From NCBI GenBank assembly GCA_038234155.1, contig JBBSUT010000002.1:1-64000 (forward strand): a stretch of DNA of 64,000 bases. The letters run 5' to 3'. The notes beneath the pieces were generated by a model, which was not told the DNA's origin, made no database searches, and saw nothing but the letters and a program-made list of their open reading frames with translations. The position numbers and the translations under genes are program-made. Source of the stretch: Novosphingopyxis sp038234155. GTDB taxonomy: Bacteria > Pseudomonadota > Alphaproteobacteria > Sphingomonadales > Sphingomonadaceae. This document shows positions 54,396 through 62,385 of this stretch, piece by piece. Within the stretch, counting starts at the first letter, position 1. Every line of letters starts with the position of its first letter.

Positions 54396-55559
54396 ATGGC
54401 CCATTATGGCGACTATCAGAACCAGATCTACAACGCGGGCCTTAGCGGTGTCGTGCCCACGATACCGGTCGATTACGCGACCCTCGTCGCGCGCGCCGAG
54501 CAGGCGATGCCACCGTCGGTACTGAACTATGTACAGGGCGGCTGCAGTGACGAGCATACGCAGGATCACAATGCCGAAGCGTTCAGGCACTGGGGGATGA
54601 CCCCGCGCATGATGGTCGATTGCCGCGAGCGCGACTTGTCGATCGAACTCCTCGGCCTCACACTCCCCACGCCGATTTTCATGAGCCCGATCGGCGTCAA
54701 TGGCATCGCTACGCAGGACGGGCACGGCGATATCGCCGCAGCCAGGGCATCGGCGGCCACGGGCGTGCCGTTCAGCTCTTCGACGCTGTCCAACGATCCG
54801 CTCGAGGACGTGGCCACAGCGTGCGGCGCTACGCCTGCCTTCTTCCAGCTGTATACGCCCAAGGACAAGGAGCTGGCCGAGAGCCTGGTGAGCCGCGCGG
54901 AGGCCGCAGGCTACAAGGCGATCCAGGTGACGCTCGACACCTGGGTTACCGGATGGCGGCCGCGCGATCTTAACACCGCCAATTTTCCGCAGCTGCGCGG
55001 GGCCGTTCTGCAGAATTATTTCACCGATCCCATCTTCCGCTCGCGCCTCGAAAAGCCCCCGGAGGAAGATCTGCGCACCGCCATCGGCACTTGGGCCGCC
55101 ACCTTCGGCAAGGTGCTGACCTGGGACGACATGGCCTGGCTGAAATCGGTCACCAAGCTGCCCATCGTCCTGAAGGGCATCTGCCATGGCGATGATGCGC
55201 GGCGCGGGATCGATGAGGGCGCGGACGCGATCTATTGCTCCAACCATGGCGGGCGGCAGGCCAACGGCGGTATTGCGGCGATCGACATGCTGCCCGATGT
55301 GGTAGCAGCAAGCGGCGACGTGCCGGTATTGTTCGACAGCGGCATCCGGTCGGGTACCGACGTGGTGAAGGCGCTCGCGCTTGGCGCCAGGGCGGTCGGC
55401 GTAGGGCGGCCCTATCTCTATGGTTTGGCGCTCGGCGGCGCGGCCGGGGCGGAGCATGTGCTGCGCTGCATCCTGGCCGAGGCGGACCTGCTGATGGCGG
55501 TGAATGGCTATCCCAATGTCGCCGCAGTGCGCGAGGCAGGCGCAAGGCGGGCGCGCTGA
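54396..55559 (+). CDS. FMN-dependent alpha-hydroxy acid oxidase, lactate 2-monooxygenase type
   Basis: 387 residues, a TIM-barrel flavoenzyme. HFDY-like start (YGDYQNQIYNAGLSG), SVLNYVQGGCSDEHTQ, FFQLYTPKDKELAESLV, TLDTWVTGWRPRDL, SNHGGRQANGG with catalytic His284, and DSGIRSGTDVVKALALGA. The TWVTGWRPRDL block and the length recall mycobacterial lactate 2-monooxygenase, which turns lactate into acetate and CO2, more than LldD. The exact 2-hydroxy acid is not certain. GGAG seven bases before the ATG. Confidence 0.87.
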   Translation: MAHYGDYQNQIYNAGLSGVVPTIPVDYATLVARAEQAMPPSVLNYVQGGCSDEHTQDHNAEAFRHWGMTPRMMVDCRERDLSIELLGLTLPTPIFMSPIGVNGIATQDGHGDIAAARASAATGVPFSSSTLSNDPLEDVATACGATPAFFQLYTPKDKELAESLVSRAEAAGYKAIQVTLDTWVTGWRPRDLNTANFPQLRGAVLQNYFTDPIFRSRLEKPPEEDLRTAIGTWAATFGKVLTWDDMAWLKSVTKLPIVLKGICHGDDARRGIDEGADAIYCSNHGGRQANGGIAAIDMLPDVVAASGDVPVLFDSGIRSGTDVVKALALGARAVGVGRPYLYGLALGGAAGAEHVLRCILAEADLLMAVNGYPNVAAVREAGARRAR

Positions 55560-55618
55560 GGCGCAACCATCGGGCGCATGGCGCGCTGTCCGTTCAACCG
55601 GAAGCGTGGAGTAGCGTC

Positions 55619-56533
55619 ATGAATGGATTTACCGAGAAAGACGTGCCCGACCAGACCGGGCGTACAGTCTTCATCACCGGCGCCAATGCCGGGATAGGCT
55701 TTCACGTCGCGCGCGTGCTGGCCGCAAAACATGCGCGGGTGCTCATGGGTTGCCGCTCTGAACAGCGCGCAAACAAGGCGATCCGGCAGATCAAGGCGGA
55801 CCACCCGGTCGCGCAGCTGGAATTTGTTGCGATTGACCAGGCCGATCTGGCCAGCGTCCGCGCAGCGGCTGCGCGCGTGCTGGAGGAGCCGCGACTTGAT
55901 CTGCTGATCAACAATGCCGGCATCATGGGCGGGCCGCTGCAGCGCACCAGAGACGGGTTCGAGTCGCAGCTGGGGGTTAATTATCTCGCCCCATTTGCGT
56001 TGACCGGGCTGCTGATCGACAAGCTGGAGAAAAGCCGCGGCAGCCGTGTGGTCACCACCGCCAGCATCGCGCACCGCCGCGGCAAAATCGATTTCGACGA
56101 TCTGCAGGCCGATCGCCGCTATGATCCGTGGAAACGTTATGCGCAGTCAAAGCTGGCCGATCTGATGTTCGCCTATGAGCTGGACCGCAGGCTCGCGGCG
56201 GCGGGGCGCAAGACGCTCTCGGTTTCCGCGCACCCGGGCATGGCCGCGACCGAATTGATGCGCGACCTGCCGGCCCCGGTGCAGGCGTTCTCGCCCGCGC
56301 TGGGATCCGTGTTCAACAGCGCCGCGCAAGGTGCCTGGCCGACGCTGATGGCAGCGACGTCGCGGCAGGTTACCGGCGGCGACTATTGCGGGCCCAACAG
56401 AATGTTCGGGACGCGCGGCAAGGCGGTCAAGGTTGGCTCGACCAGGCTGAGCAGGGACAATGGCGCCGCGCGGCGGCTGTGGGACGTTTCGGTGGAGATG
56501 ACGGGCGTCGATCCGCAGCTGGTTGCTATTTAA
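55619..56533 (+). CDS. SDR-family oxidoreductase (retinol dehydrogenase-like)
   Basis: 304 residues from the ATG at 55619, with GGAG seven bases upstream. TGANAGIG is at 20-27, LLINNAGIMGGP follows, and the active site is Tyr174 and Lys178 (YAQSK). The length and the ADLMFAYELDRRLAAAG and SAHPGMAATEL blocks fit the larger oxidoreductase/protochlorophyllide-like SDR group. Substrate unknown. It lies 59 bases after the lactate-oxidase gene on the same strand and may be co-transcribed. Confidence 0.88.
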   Translation: MNGFTEKDVPDQTGRTVFITGANAGIGFHVARVLAAKHARVLMGCRSEQRANKAIRQIKADHPVAQLEFVAIDQADLASVRAAAARVLEEPRLDLLINNAGIMGGPLQRTRDGFESQLGVNYLAPFALTGLLIDKLEKSRGSRVVTTASIAHRRGKIDFDDLQADRRYDPWKRYAQSKLADLMFAYELDRRLAAAGRKTLSVSAHPGMAATELMRDLPAPVQAFSPALGSVFNSAAQGAWPTLMAATSRQVTGGDYCGPNRMFGTRGKAVKVGSTRLSRDNGAARRLWDVSVEMTGVDPQLVAI

Positions 56534-56559
56534 AATATCAACGCGCGCTATCCGGGGCT

Positions 56560-56575
56560 GCGCGGTTAACCGCGC
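56560..56575. repeat. 16-bp perfect palindrome downstream of the SDR gene
   Basis: gcgcggttaaccgcgc is its own reverse complement. It lies 27 bases after the SDR stop. It could be an operator-like site or part of a weak hairpin; no T run follows. Confidence 0.5.
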
Positions 56576-56729
56576 GCAGGTCGCTTCATGTCGCGGAGTC
56601 ACAAATTTTGCGTTGTGACGCATGCCCCCCAACCATCGGCCCGATCGTGCACGGCCCGCATCCGTCGGTGTGCTCAAGCAGTTTTGGCCATGCGGCGCAC
56701 GCCAAACCGGTCGCCGTCGTCATCAGCTC

Positions 56730-56757
56730 TTGAGTCGCCCACGATCACGGCTATTCC
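56730..56757 (+). promoter_or_regulatory. Candidate sigma-70-type promoter for the S46 peptidase gene
   Basis: TTGAGT (56730-56735) and TATTCC (56752-56757) are 16 bases apart, 53 bases before the ATG. Partial match, read by eye. Confidence 0.3.
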
Positions 56758-56810
56758 TGTCCGCCATAACAAATAAGGCCGCTTACTTCGCGGCCAGGAG
56801 AGGGAATATC

Positions 56811-58982
56811 ATGCGCTTCAGAAAGACATTCACCACCGCGCTGCTGCTTGGCGGCAGCGTCATTGCCATGCCGGCCGCGGCCAAGGAGGGCATGTTTACG
56901 CCCGATCAACTGCCTGAGATCGCTGATGATCTGAAGGACACCGGGCTGAAGATCGAGACAGACAAACTGGCCGATCTCACCGGCTTCCCGATGGGGGCCA
57001 TCGTGTCGCTCGGCGGCTGCTCGGCCAGTTTCGTTTCGCCGCAGGGGCTGGTTGTTACCAACCACCACTGCGTGCGCGGATCGGTGCAGTACAATTCCAC
57101 GGCGGACCTCAATTATCTGGAGAACGGGTTTCTCGCCAAGACCATGGCCGACGAAGTTCCGGCCGCGCCGGGCAGCCGCATTTACGTCACCACCCAGGAT
57201 ACCGACGTCACCGGCCGGATGACCGACGGTACCGCAAACCTGTCCGGTATCGCGCGCTACAATCTGATCGAGCAGCGCATGAAGGATATCGTGGCGGAGT
57301 GCGAGCAAGCGGCCGGCTATCGCTGTCAGGTCGCCAGCTTCTACGGCGGCGACCAGTACAAGCTCATCAAGCGGCTGGAGATCCGCGACGTTCGGCTGGT
57401 TTACGCGCCCGCCGATTCGGTCGGCAAATATGGCGGCGACGTCGATAACTGGCAGTGGCCCCGCCACACCGGCGATTTCGGCTTTTACCGCGCCTATGTC
57501 GCCCCCAATGGAACCGCAGCCGATTTTGCCGCAGCCAACGTACCCTATAAGCCCGAACATCATCTGAAGGTGAGTGCATCGGGCCTGACGGAAGGCGATT
57601 TCGTGATGGCCGCGGGCTATCCCGGCTCCACCAGCCGCTACGCCCGGCTGGCCGAGGTGCAGAACACGTTTGACTGGCAATATCCCACTTATGTGACGCT
57701 GCTCAACGACTGGATCGATACGATTGAGGCGGCCGCCCCGGACAAATCCGACGCGCGGGTGAAATATGAGGCACGGCTGGCCGGTCTCAACAATTACGAA
57801 AAGAACCTGCGCGGACAGATCGAGGGCGCGCGCAGCGTGGGTCTGGTCGATCGGCGGCGCGCGCGCGAGGCCTCGCTCAATAGCTGGATCGCCGCCGACG
57901 GCAAACGCGCCGGTTACGCCGATGCGATCACTCGGCTCGACGCGCTGACCGAGGAGTCGGCCGCGGCTGCCCGGCAGGATTTCTGGTATAATTTCGCGAC
58001 CAATTCGCAGCTGCTTGGCACGGCGCAGCGGTTGTATCGGCTGGCCAAGGAGAAGGAAAAGCCGAATGCCGAGCGCGCGCCCGGCTTCCAGGAGCGCGAC
58101 ATGACCTTTTTCCGCCAGGGTCTGCAGGCACTCGACCGGCGCTTCGACGCGGGCGTCGACAAGGCCGAGTGGATGATGTTCCTGAACGGCTACAAGCGCC
58201 AGCCCGAGGCCGCGCATGTCGCCGTGTTCGACAAGGCACTGGGCCTGACGCCCGCGCTCACCGATGCGGCGCTCGGCAAGAAGCTGGACGCCTATTATGC
58301 CGGCACTGCGCTGGATGAGGCGGACAGGCGGCTGGCGCTGATGGACGCCAGCACCGCCGAGATCGAGGCGAGCAAGGATCCGTTCCTGAAGCTGGCTGCG
58401 GCGCTTTATGCGCACGACCGGATGCAGGAAGATGCGTCCAAAGACCGCTCCGGCCGCTCGATGGCGCTGCGCCCCGCCTACATGGAGGCGATCACCGCCT
58501 GGCAGCGGGAGAACGGCAAGGTCACCTATCCCGATGCCAACAGCACGCTGCGCGTGACCTATGGCACGGTGCTGGGCGGATCGCCCAAGGACGGCCTGAT
58601 CTATACGCCGTTCACGACATTGGAGGGCATCACCGCCAAAGACACCGGTGAGGAACCGTTCAATGCGCCCCAGCGCGAACTCGATCTCATTCGCGCGAAG
58701 GATTACGGCCCTTATGCGCTCAAGAGTATCGGATCTGTGCCGGTGAACTTCCTGTCCGATCTGGACTCGACCGGCGGCAACTCAGGCTCGGCCACGATGA
58801 ACGCGCGCGGCGAGCTGGTGGGCCTGTTGTTCGACGGCACATTCGAGAGCGTGAATTCGGACTGGGATTTCGATCCGCGCACCACGCGCACCATTCATGT
58901 CGACACCCGCTACATGCTGTGGACGATGGACAAGGTCGATGCCGCGGACGCGCTGATCGCCGAGATGGATATCGTGAAATAG
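56811..58982 (+). CDS. S46 family dipeptidyl-peptidase (DPP7/DPP11 type)
   Basis: 723 residues, the normal size for the family. AGGAGAGGG lies six bases before the ATG and a signal peptide ends near MPAAAK. S46 enzymes release dipeptides from peptide N termini in the periplasm. The triad is visible: His85/86 in TNHHC, Asp in GGDVDNWQWPRHTG (Asp210 or 212) and Ser658 in TGGNSGSATMN. Eighteen residues past the Ser is Gly676 (LLFDGTF); at that place DPP11 has Arg and DPP7 has Gly, which favours a broad, hydrophobic preference over acidic residues. Confidence 0.94.
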   Translation: MRFRKTFTTALLLGGSVIAMPAAAKEGMFTPDQLPEIADDLKDTGLKIETDKLADLTGFPMGAIVSLGGCSASFVSPQGLVVTNHHCVRGSVQYNSTADLNYLENGFLAKTMADEVPAAPGSRIYVTTQDTDVTGRMTDGTANLSGIARYNLIEQRMKDIVAECEQAAGYRCQVASFYGGDQYKLIKRLEIRDVRLVYAPADSVGKYGGDVDNWQWPRHTGDFGFYRAYVAPNGTAADFAAANVPYKPEHHLKVSASGLTEGDFVMAAGYPGSTSRYARLAEVQNTFDWQYPTYVTLLNDWIDTIEAAAPDKSDARVKYEARLAGLNNYEKNLRGQIEGARSVGLVDRRRAREASLNSWIAADGKRAGYADAITRLDALTEESAAAARQDFWYNFATNSQLLGTAQRLYRLAKEKEKPNAERAPGFQERDMTFFRQGLQALDRRFDAGVDKAEWMMFLNGYKRQPEAAHVAVFDKALGLTPALTDAALGKKLDAYYAGTALDEADRRLALMDASTAEIEASKDPFLKLAAALYAHDRMQEDASKDRSGRSMALRPAYMEAITAWQRENGKVTYPDANSTLRVTYGTVLGGSPKDGLIYTPFTTLEGITAKDTGEEPFNAPQRELDLIRAKDYGPYALKSIGSVPVNFLSDLDSTGGNSGSATMNARGELVGLLFDGTFESVNSDWDFDPRTTRTIHVDTRYMLWTMDKVDAADALIAEMDIVK

Positions 58983-59000
58983 GGTTGGCAAACCGGATCA

Positions 59001-59035
59001 GCGCCCGACCCCCTCCCAATTGCGGGAGCGGGCGC
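59001..59035. repeat. GC-rich hairpin downstream of the S46 peptidase gene
   Basis: gcgcccg (59001-59007) pairs with cgggcgc (59029-59035), and inside it ctccc (59013-59017) pairs with gggag (59024-59028), leaving a 5-base bulge and a 6-base loop. Its C-rich build recalls the hairpins at 47950 and in truB. Confidence 0.6.
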
Positions 59036-59044
59036 GCCGCGTCC

Positions 59045-59077
59045 AAAAAAAACGGGCGGCTGCTTGCCCGCCCGTTT
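59045..59077 (-). terminator. Rho-independent terminator of the HU gene
   Basis: On the minus strand an 8-bp stem (59068-59075 with 59052-59059) and an 8-base loop are followed by eight T. On the plus strand only three T follow, so it acts mainly for the HU gene, though it also lies after the S46 peptidase. Confidence 0.88.
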
Positions 59078-59146
59078 CCCGGCATTACGCGCCGGTCAAA
59101 GCCGATGACTGAAGTCTAAAGGGGCGCAAGCACGCCCCCTGGCGCG

Positions 59147-59419
59147 TCAGTTGACCGCGTCTTTCAATGCTTTGCCAGCCTTGAACTTGGGCTGGGTCGA
59201 GGCAGGGATTGTCATCGGTTCGCCGGTGCGCGGATTGCGGCCCGTGGAGGCCTTGCGCTGCGATATCGAAAAGGTGCCGAAGCCGACGAGACGTACGTCG
59301 CCGCCGTCTTTCAGCGTGGACGTGATGGTGTCGAAAACAGACTCGACGGCCTTGCTGGCGTCGGACTTGGTGAGGCCGCTGGTGTCGGCAACCTGGTTCA
59401 CGAGATCTTGCTTGTTCAT
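59147..59419 (-). CDS. hup: HU-family DNA-binding protein
   Basis: 90 residues. A small histone-like protein that bends DNA as a dimer. NKQDLVNQVADTSGLTKSDA at the start, GFGTFSISQRKASTGRNPRT with the DNA-gripping arm, and FKAGKALKDAVN at the end are typical of HU-beta. AGGGGG lies nine bases before the ATG. Next to lon, a common pairing (lon-hupB). Confidence 0.96.
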   Translation of the reverse strand: MNKQDLVNQVADTSGLTKSDASKAVESVFDTITSTLKDGGDVRLVGFGTFSISQRKASTGRNPRTGEPMTIPASTQPKFKAGKALKDAVN

Positions 59420-59559
59420 TGGCGAAATGCCCCCTCTGCTATCTTTATCTGATTCATCGGAATCGCGGCTTTGCCGTGGCGCGGAGTTAGGAGCAGCCCA
59501 TCCGAACTGTCAAAGGAAAATCCCGCGTTTCCGCCATTTTCAGCGCATGGTTCGGCCCG

Positions 59560-61971
59560 TCAATGGGTTACGGCAGCCCCCTGACCTGCCGCCGGTGCAC
59601 CCGGCTGCGCCAGGGCAGGCGTCCATGCCGCCAGCTCGTCCGCTTCGGTCCAGGCGATCGGCTCCAGCTTTTCGGTCAGTGCGAGGGCCAGCACCTCGTC
59701 AACATGGCTCACCGGGATGATCTCCAGCCCGGAAGTGATGTTGGCCGGAATTTCGGCCAGGTCCTTGCGATTTTCCTCAGGGATCAACACCGTGGTGATG
59801 CCGCCACGCAGCGCCGCCAGAAGCTTCTCCTTCAGGCCCCCGATCGGCAGCACGCGTCCCCGCAACGTCACCTCACCGGTCATCGCCACCTCGCGGCGCA
59901 CCGACACGCCGGTCAGCGCAGAAATGATTGCGGTGACCATGCCGACACCGGCCGAGGGGCCGTCCTTGGGTACCGCGCCTTCGGGAAGGTGGATGTGCAC
60001 ATCCTTGCGCGCAAAGATGCTGGGTTTGATCCCGTAACTTGGCGCGCGCGCCTTCACGAAGCTCAGCGCGGCCTGAATCGATTCGTTCATCACATCGCCC
60101 AGCTTGCCGGTGGACCGGATCTGCCCCTTGCCGCCAACGGTCACGGCTTCGATCGTGAGCAACTGTCCACCCACTTCGGTCCAGGCTAGCCCGGTCACCG
60201 CGCCGATCTGGTTTTCCTCCTCGCCGATATCGTGGCGGAATTTGCGCACCCCGGCATAGTCGGACAGATTGGCCGGAGACACCGTCATCGCGGCATATTT
60301 CTTCTCGAGAATGCCGCGCAGCACCTTGCGCGCCAGCTTGGCGATCTCGCGTTCGAGCGTGCGTACGCCGGCCTCGCGCGTGTAATAGCGGATCAGGTCG
60401 CGCAGCGCGTCTTCGGTCAGCTCGAATTCGCCTTCGGTCAGGCCGTGCGCCTCGATTTGCTTGTCGATCAGGTGCCGCTTGGCAATCTCGACCTTTTCGT
60501 CCTCAGTATAGCCTTCCAGCCGGATGATCTCCATCCGGTCCAGCAGTGGCTGCGGCAGGTTCATGGTGTTGGCGGTGCACACGAACATCACGTCCGACAG
60601 GTCGATATCGATCTCAAGATAATGGTCGTTGAACTTGCCATTCTGTTCGGGGTCCAGCACCTCTAGCAGGGCGGACGCCGGATCGCCGCGAAAATCCTGA
60701 CCGAGCTTGTCGATCTCGTCGAGCAGGAACAGCGGGTTCATCGTGCCCGATTTCTTGAGATTGGACACCACCTTGCCCGGCAGCGAACCGATGTAGGTGC
60801 GGCGATGGCCGCGGATTTCGGCCTCGTCGCGCACGCCGCCCAAGGACTGGCGCACAAACTCTCGCCCGCAGGCCTTGGCGATCGAGCGTCCAAGCGAGGT
60901 TTTGCCGACACCAGGCGGCCCGACGAGGCACAGGATCGGGCCCTTCAATTTGTTGGTGCGCGCCTGGACCGCCAGATATTCGACGATCCGGTCCTTCACC
61001 TTTTCCAACGCATAGTGATCGTCGTCGAGCACGTCCTGCGCCTGCGCGATGTCTTTTTTCAGGCGCGACTTCTTGCCCCACGGCAGCCCCAGCAACGTAT
61101 CGAGATAATTGCGCACCACGGTCGCCTCTGCGCTCATCGGCTGCATGCCCTTGAGCTTCTTGAGCTCGGACTGCGCTTTGGCCTTGGCTTCCTTGGACAG
61201 TTTCAGTTTTTCGATCTTCGATGTCAGCTCGGCGATCTCGTCGCCATCCTCACCGTCGTTCGATCCCAGCTCGCGCTGGATCGCCTTCATCTGTTCGTTG
61301 AGATAATATTCGCGCTGGGTCTTCTCCATTTGCCGCTTCACGCGGCCGCGGATTTTCTTTTCGACCTGCAGAACGCCGAGTTCGCCTTCCATGAAGGCAA
61401 AGGTCATCTCCAGCCGCTTCATCACGTCGGTCTCGACCAGCAGGGTCTGCTTGTCGGCCACCTTGATATTGATGTTGGCGGCAATCGCATCAGCCAGCAT
61501 CCCGGCGTCGTCGATCTCGCCCAGCTGCACCGCCGTTTCGGCTGGCAGCTTGCGGTTGAGCTTGGAATAATTTTCGAACTGATCGATCACCGAGCGCATC
61601 AGTGCCTGCACGTCCTTGCCCTCAACCGCCGCCTCCTCGACTAAGGAAACATCGGCCGCGGTGTAGCCATCGATCTCGCTCAGATCGTTCAACGTTGCCC
61701 GCTGTTTGCCTTCCACCAGCACGCGCACGGTGCCGTCGGGCAGCTTGAGCAGCTGCATGATCGATGCGGTAACGCCCATCTCGTACAGATCGTCGCGCTG
61801 CGGATCATCCTCGGCCGGATCAAGCTGCGCAATCAGGACGATCTCCTTGTCGGTTTCCATCGCTTTTTCCAGTGCGATTACGGACTTGTCCCGGCCCACG
61901 AACAACGGCACGATCATGCCCGGATAGACAACGATGTCGCGCAGCGGCAACAGCGGAAAACTCTGACTCAT
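59560..61971 (-). CDS. lon: ATP-dependent Lon protease
   Basis: 803 residues from the ATG at 61971, with GGGAG five bases upstream; another ATG four codons earlier lacks a site. Lon degrades misfolded and regulatory proteins in the cytoplasm. The N-terminal LON domain starts SFPLLPLRDIVVYPGM, a coiled coil follows, Walker A GPPGVGKT is at 351-358, and the protease has Ser673 in KDGPSAG and the dyad Lys in GGLKEKLLAA. The gene lies between ybaB and hup on one strand. Confidence 0.98.
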   Translation of the reverse strand: MSQSFPLLPLRDIVVYPGMIVPLFVGRDKSVIALEKAMETDKEIVLIAQLDPAEDDPQRDDLYEMGVTASIMQLLKLPDGTVRVLVEGKQRATLNDLSEIDGYTAADVSLVEEAAVEGKDVQALMRSVIDQFENYSKLNRKLPAETAVQLGEIDDAGMLADAIAANINIKVADKQTLLVETDVMKRLEMTFAFMEGELGVLQVEKKIRGRVKRQMEKTQREYYLNEQMKAIQRELGSNDGEDGDEIAELTSKIEKLKLSKEAKAKAQSELKKLKGMQPMSAEATVVRNYLDTLLGLPWGKKSRLKKDIAQAQDVLDDDHYALEKVKDRIVEYLAVQARTNKLKGPILCLVGPPGVGKTSLGRSIAKACGREFVRQSLGGVRDEAEIRGHRRTYIGSLPGKVVSNLKKSGTMNPLFLLDEIDKLGQDFRGDPASALLEVLDPEQNGKFNDHYLEIDIDLSDVMFVCTANTMNLPQPLLDRMEIIRLEGYTEDEKVEIAKRHLIDKQIEAHGLTEGEFELTEDALRDLIRYYTREAGVRTLEREIAKLARKVLRGILEKKYAAMTVSPANLSDYAGVRKFRHDIGEEENQIGAVTGLAWTEVGGQLLTIEAVTVGGKGQIRSTGKLGDVMNESIQAALSFVKARAPSYGIKPSIFARKDVHIHLPEGAVPKDGPSAGVGMVTAIISALTGVSVRREVAMTGEVTLRGRVLPIGGLKEKLLAALRGGITTVLIPEENRKDLAEIPANITSGLEIIPVSHVDEVLALALTEKLEPIAWTEADELAAWTPALAQPGAPAAGQGAAVTH

Positions 61972-62014
61972 ATACACTCCCATCGACCGCGAACTCCCAC
62001 GCGGCGCGTACTTG

Positions 62015-62042
62015 ATATGGTGGGCGGACCCGCCCCCTGCAA
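62015..62042 (-). promoter_or_regulatory. Candidate promoter for lon, possibly heat-shock type
   Basis: On the minus strand TTGCAG (62037-62042) and CCATAT (62015-62020) are 16 bases apart, 44 bases before the lon ATG. CCATAT recalls the -10 of sigma-32 promoters, which drive lon in many bacteria. The spacer holds the inverted pair gggcgg and ccgccc. Read by eye only. Confidence 0.3.
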
Positions 62043-62049
62043 CCGCGCC

Positions 62050-62385
62050 TCAGAACGGCAGCTTGAAGCCCGGCGGCAGCGGCAGACCGGCGGTCATGTC
62101 ACCCATTTCCTTCTGCGCGGCGGCATCGGCCTTGCCGCGCGCATCGTTGATGGCCGCGGCGACCAGATCTTCCAGCATCTGCTTTTCGCTCAGCGCCATC
62201 AGACTGTCGTCGATCGCGACCGAGCGGATCGAACCCTTGGCCGTCGCGACGATCCTGACCAACCCGCCGCCGGCCACGCCCTCGACTTCGATATTCTCCA
62301 GCTTGCCCTGCGATTCTTCCATCTGCTTCTGGATGTTTTGCGCCGCTTCCTGCGCAGCCTTGATCATCGATTCCATGTCTTTCAT
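62050..62385 (-). CDS. ybaB: YbaB/EbfC family nucleoid-associated protein
   Basis: 111 residues. YbaB forms dimers that bind DNA. KDMESMIKAAQEAAQNIQKQ, a Gly-rich GVAGGGLVRIVATAKG and ALSEKQMLEDLVAAAINDA are the family blocks. The ATG at 62385 overlaps the dnaX stop (ATGA), which fixes the start against an upstream in-frame ATG at 62400. dnaX-ybaB is often followed by recR; here lon follows. Confidence 0.94.
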   Translation of the reverse strand: MKDMESMIKAAQEAAQNIQKQMEESQGKLENIEVEGVAGGGLVRIVATAKGSIRSVAIDDSLMALSEKQMLEDLVAAAINDARGKADAAAQKEMGDMTAGLPLPPGFKLPF

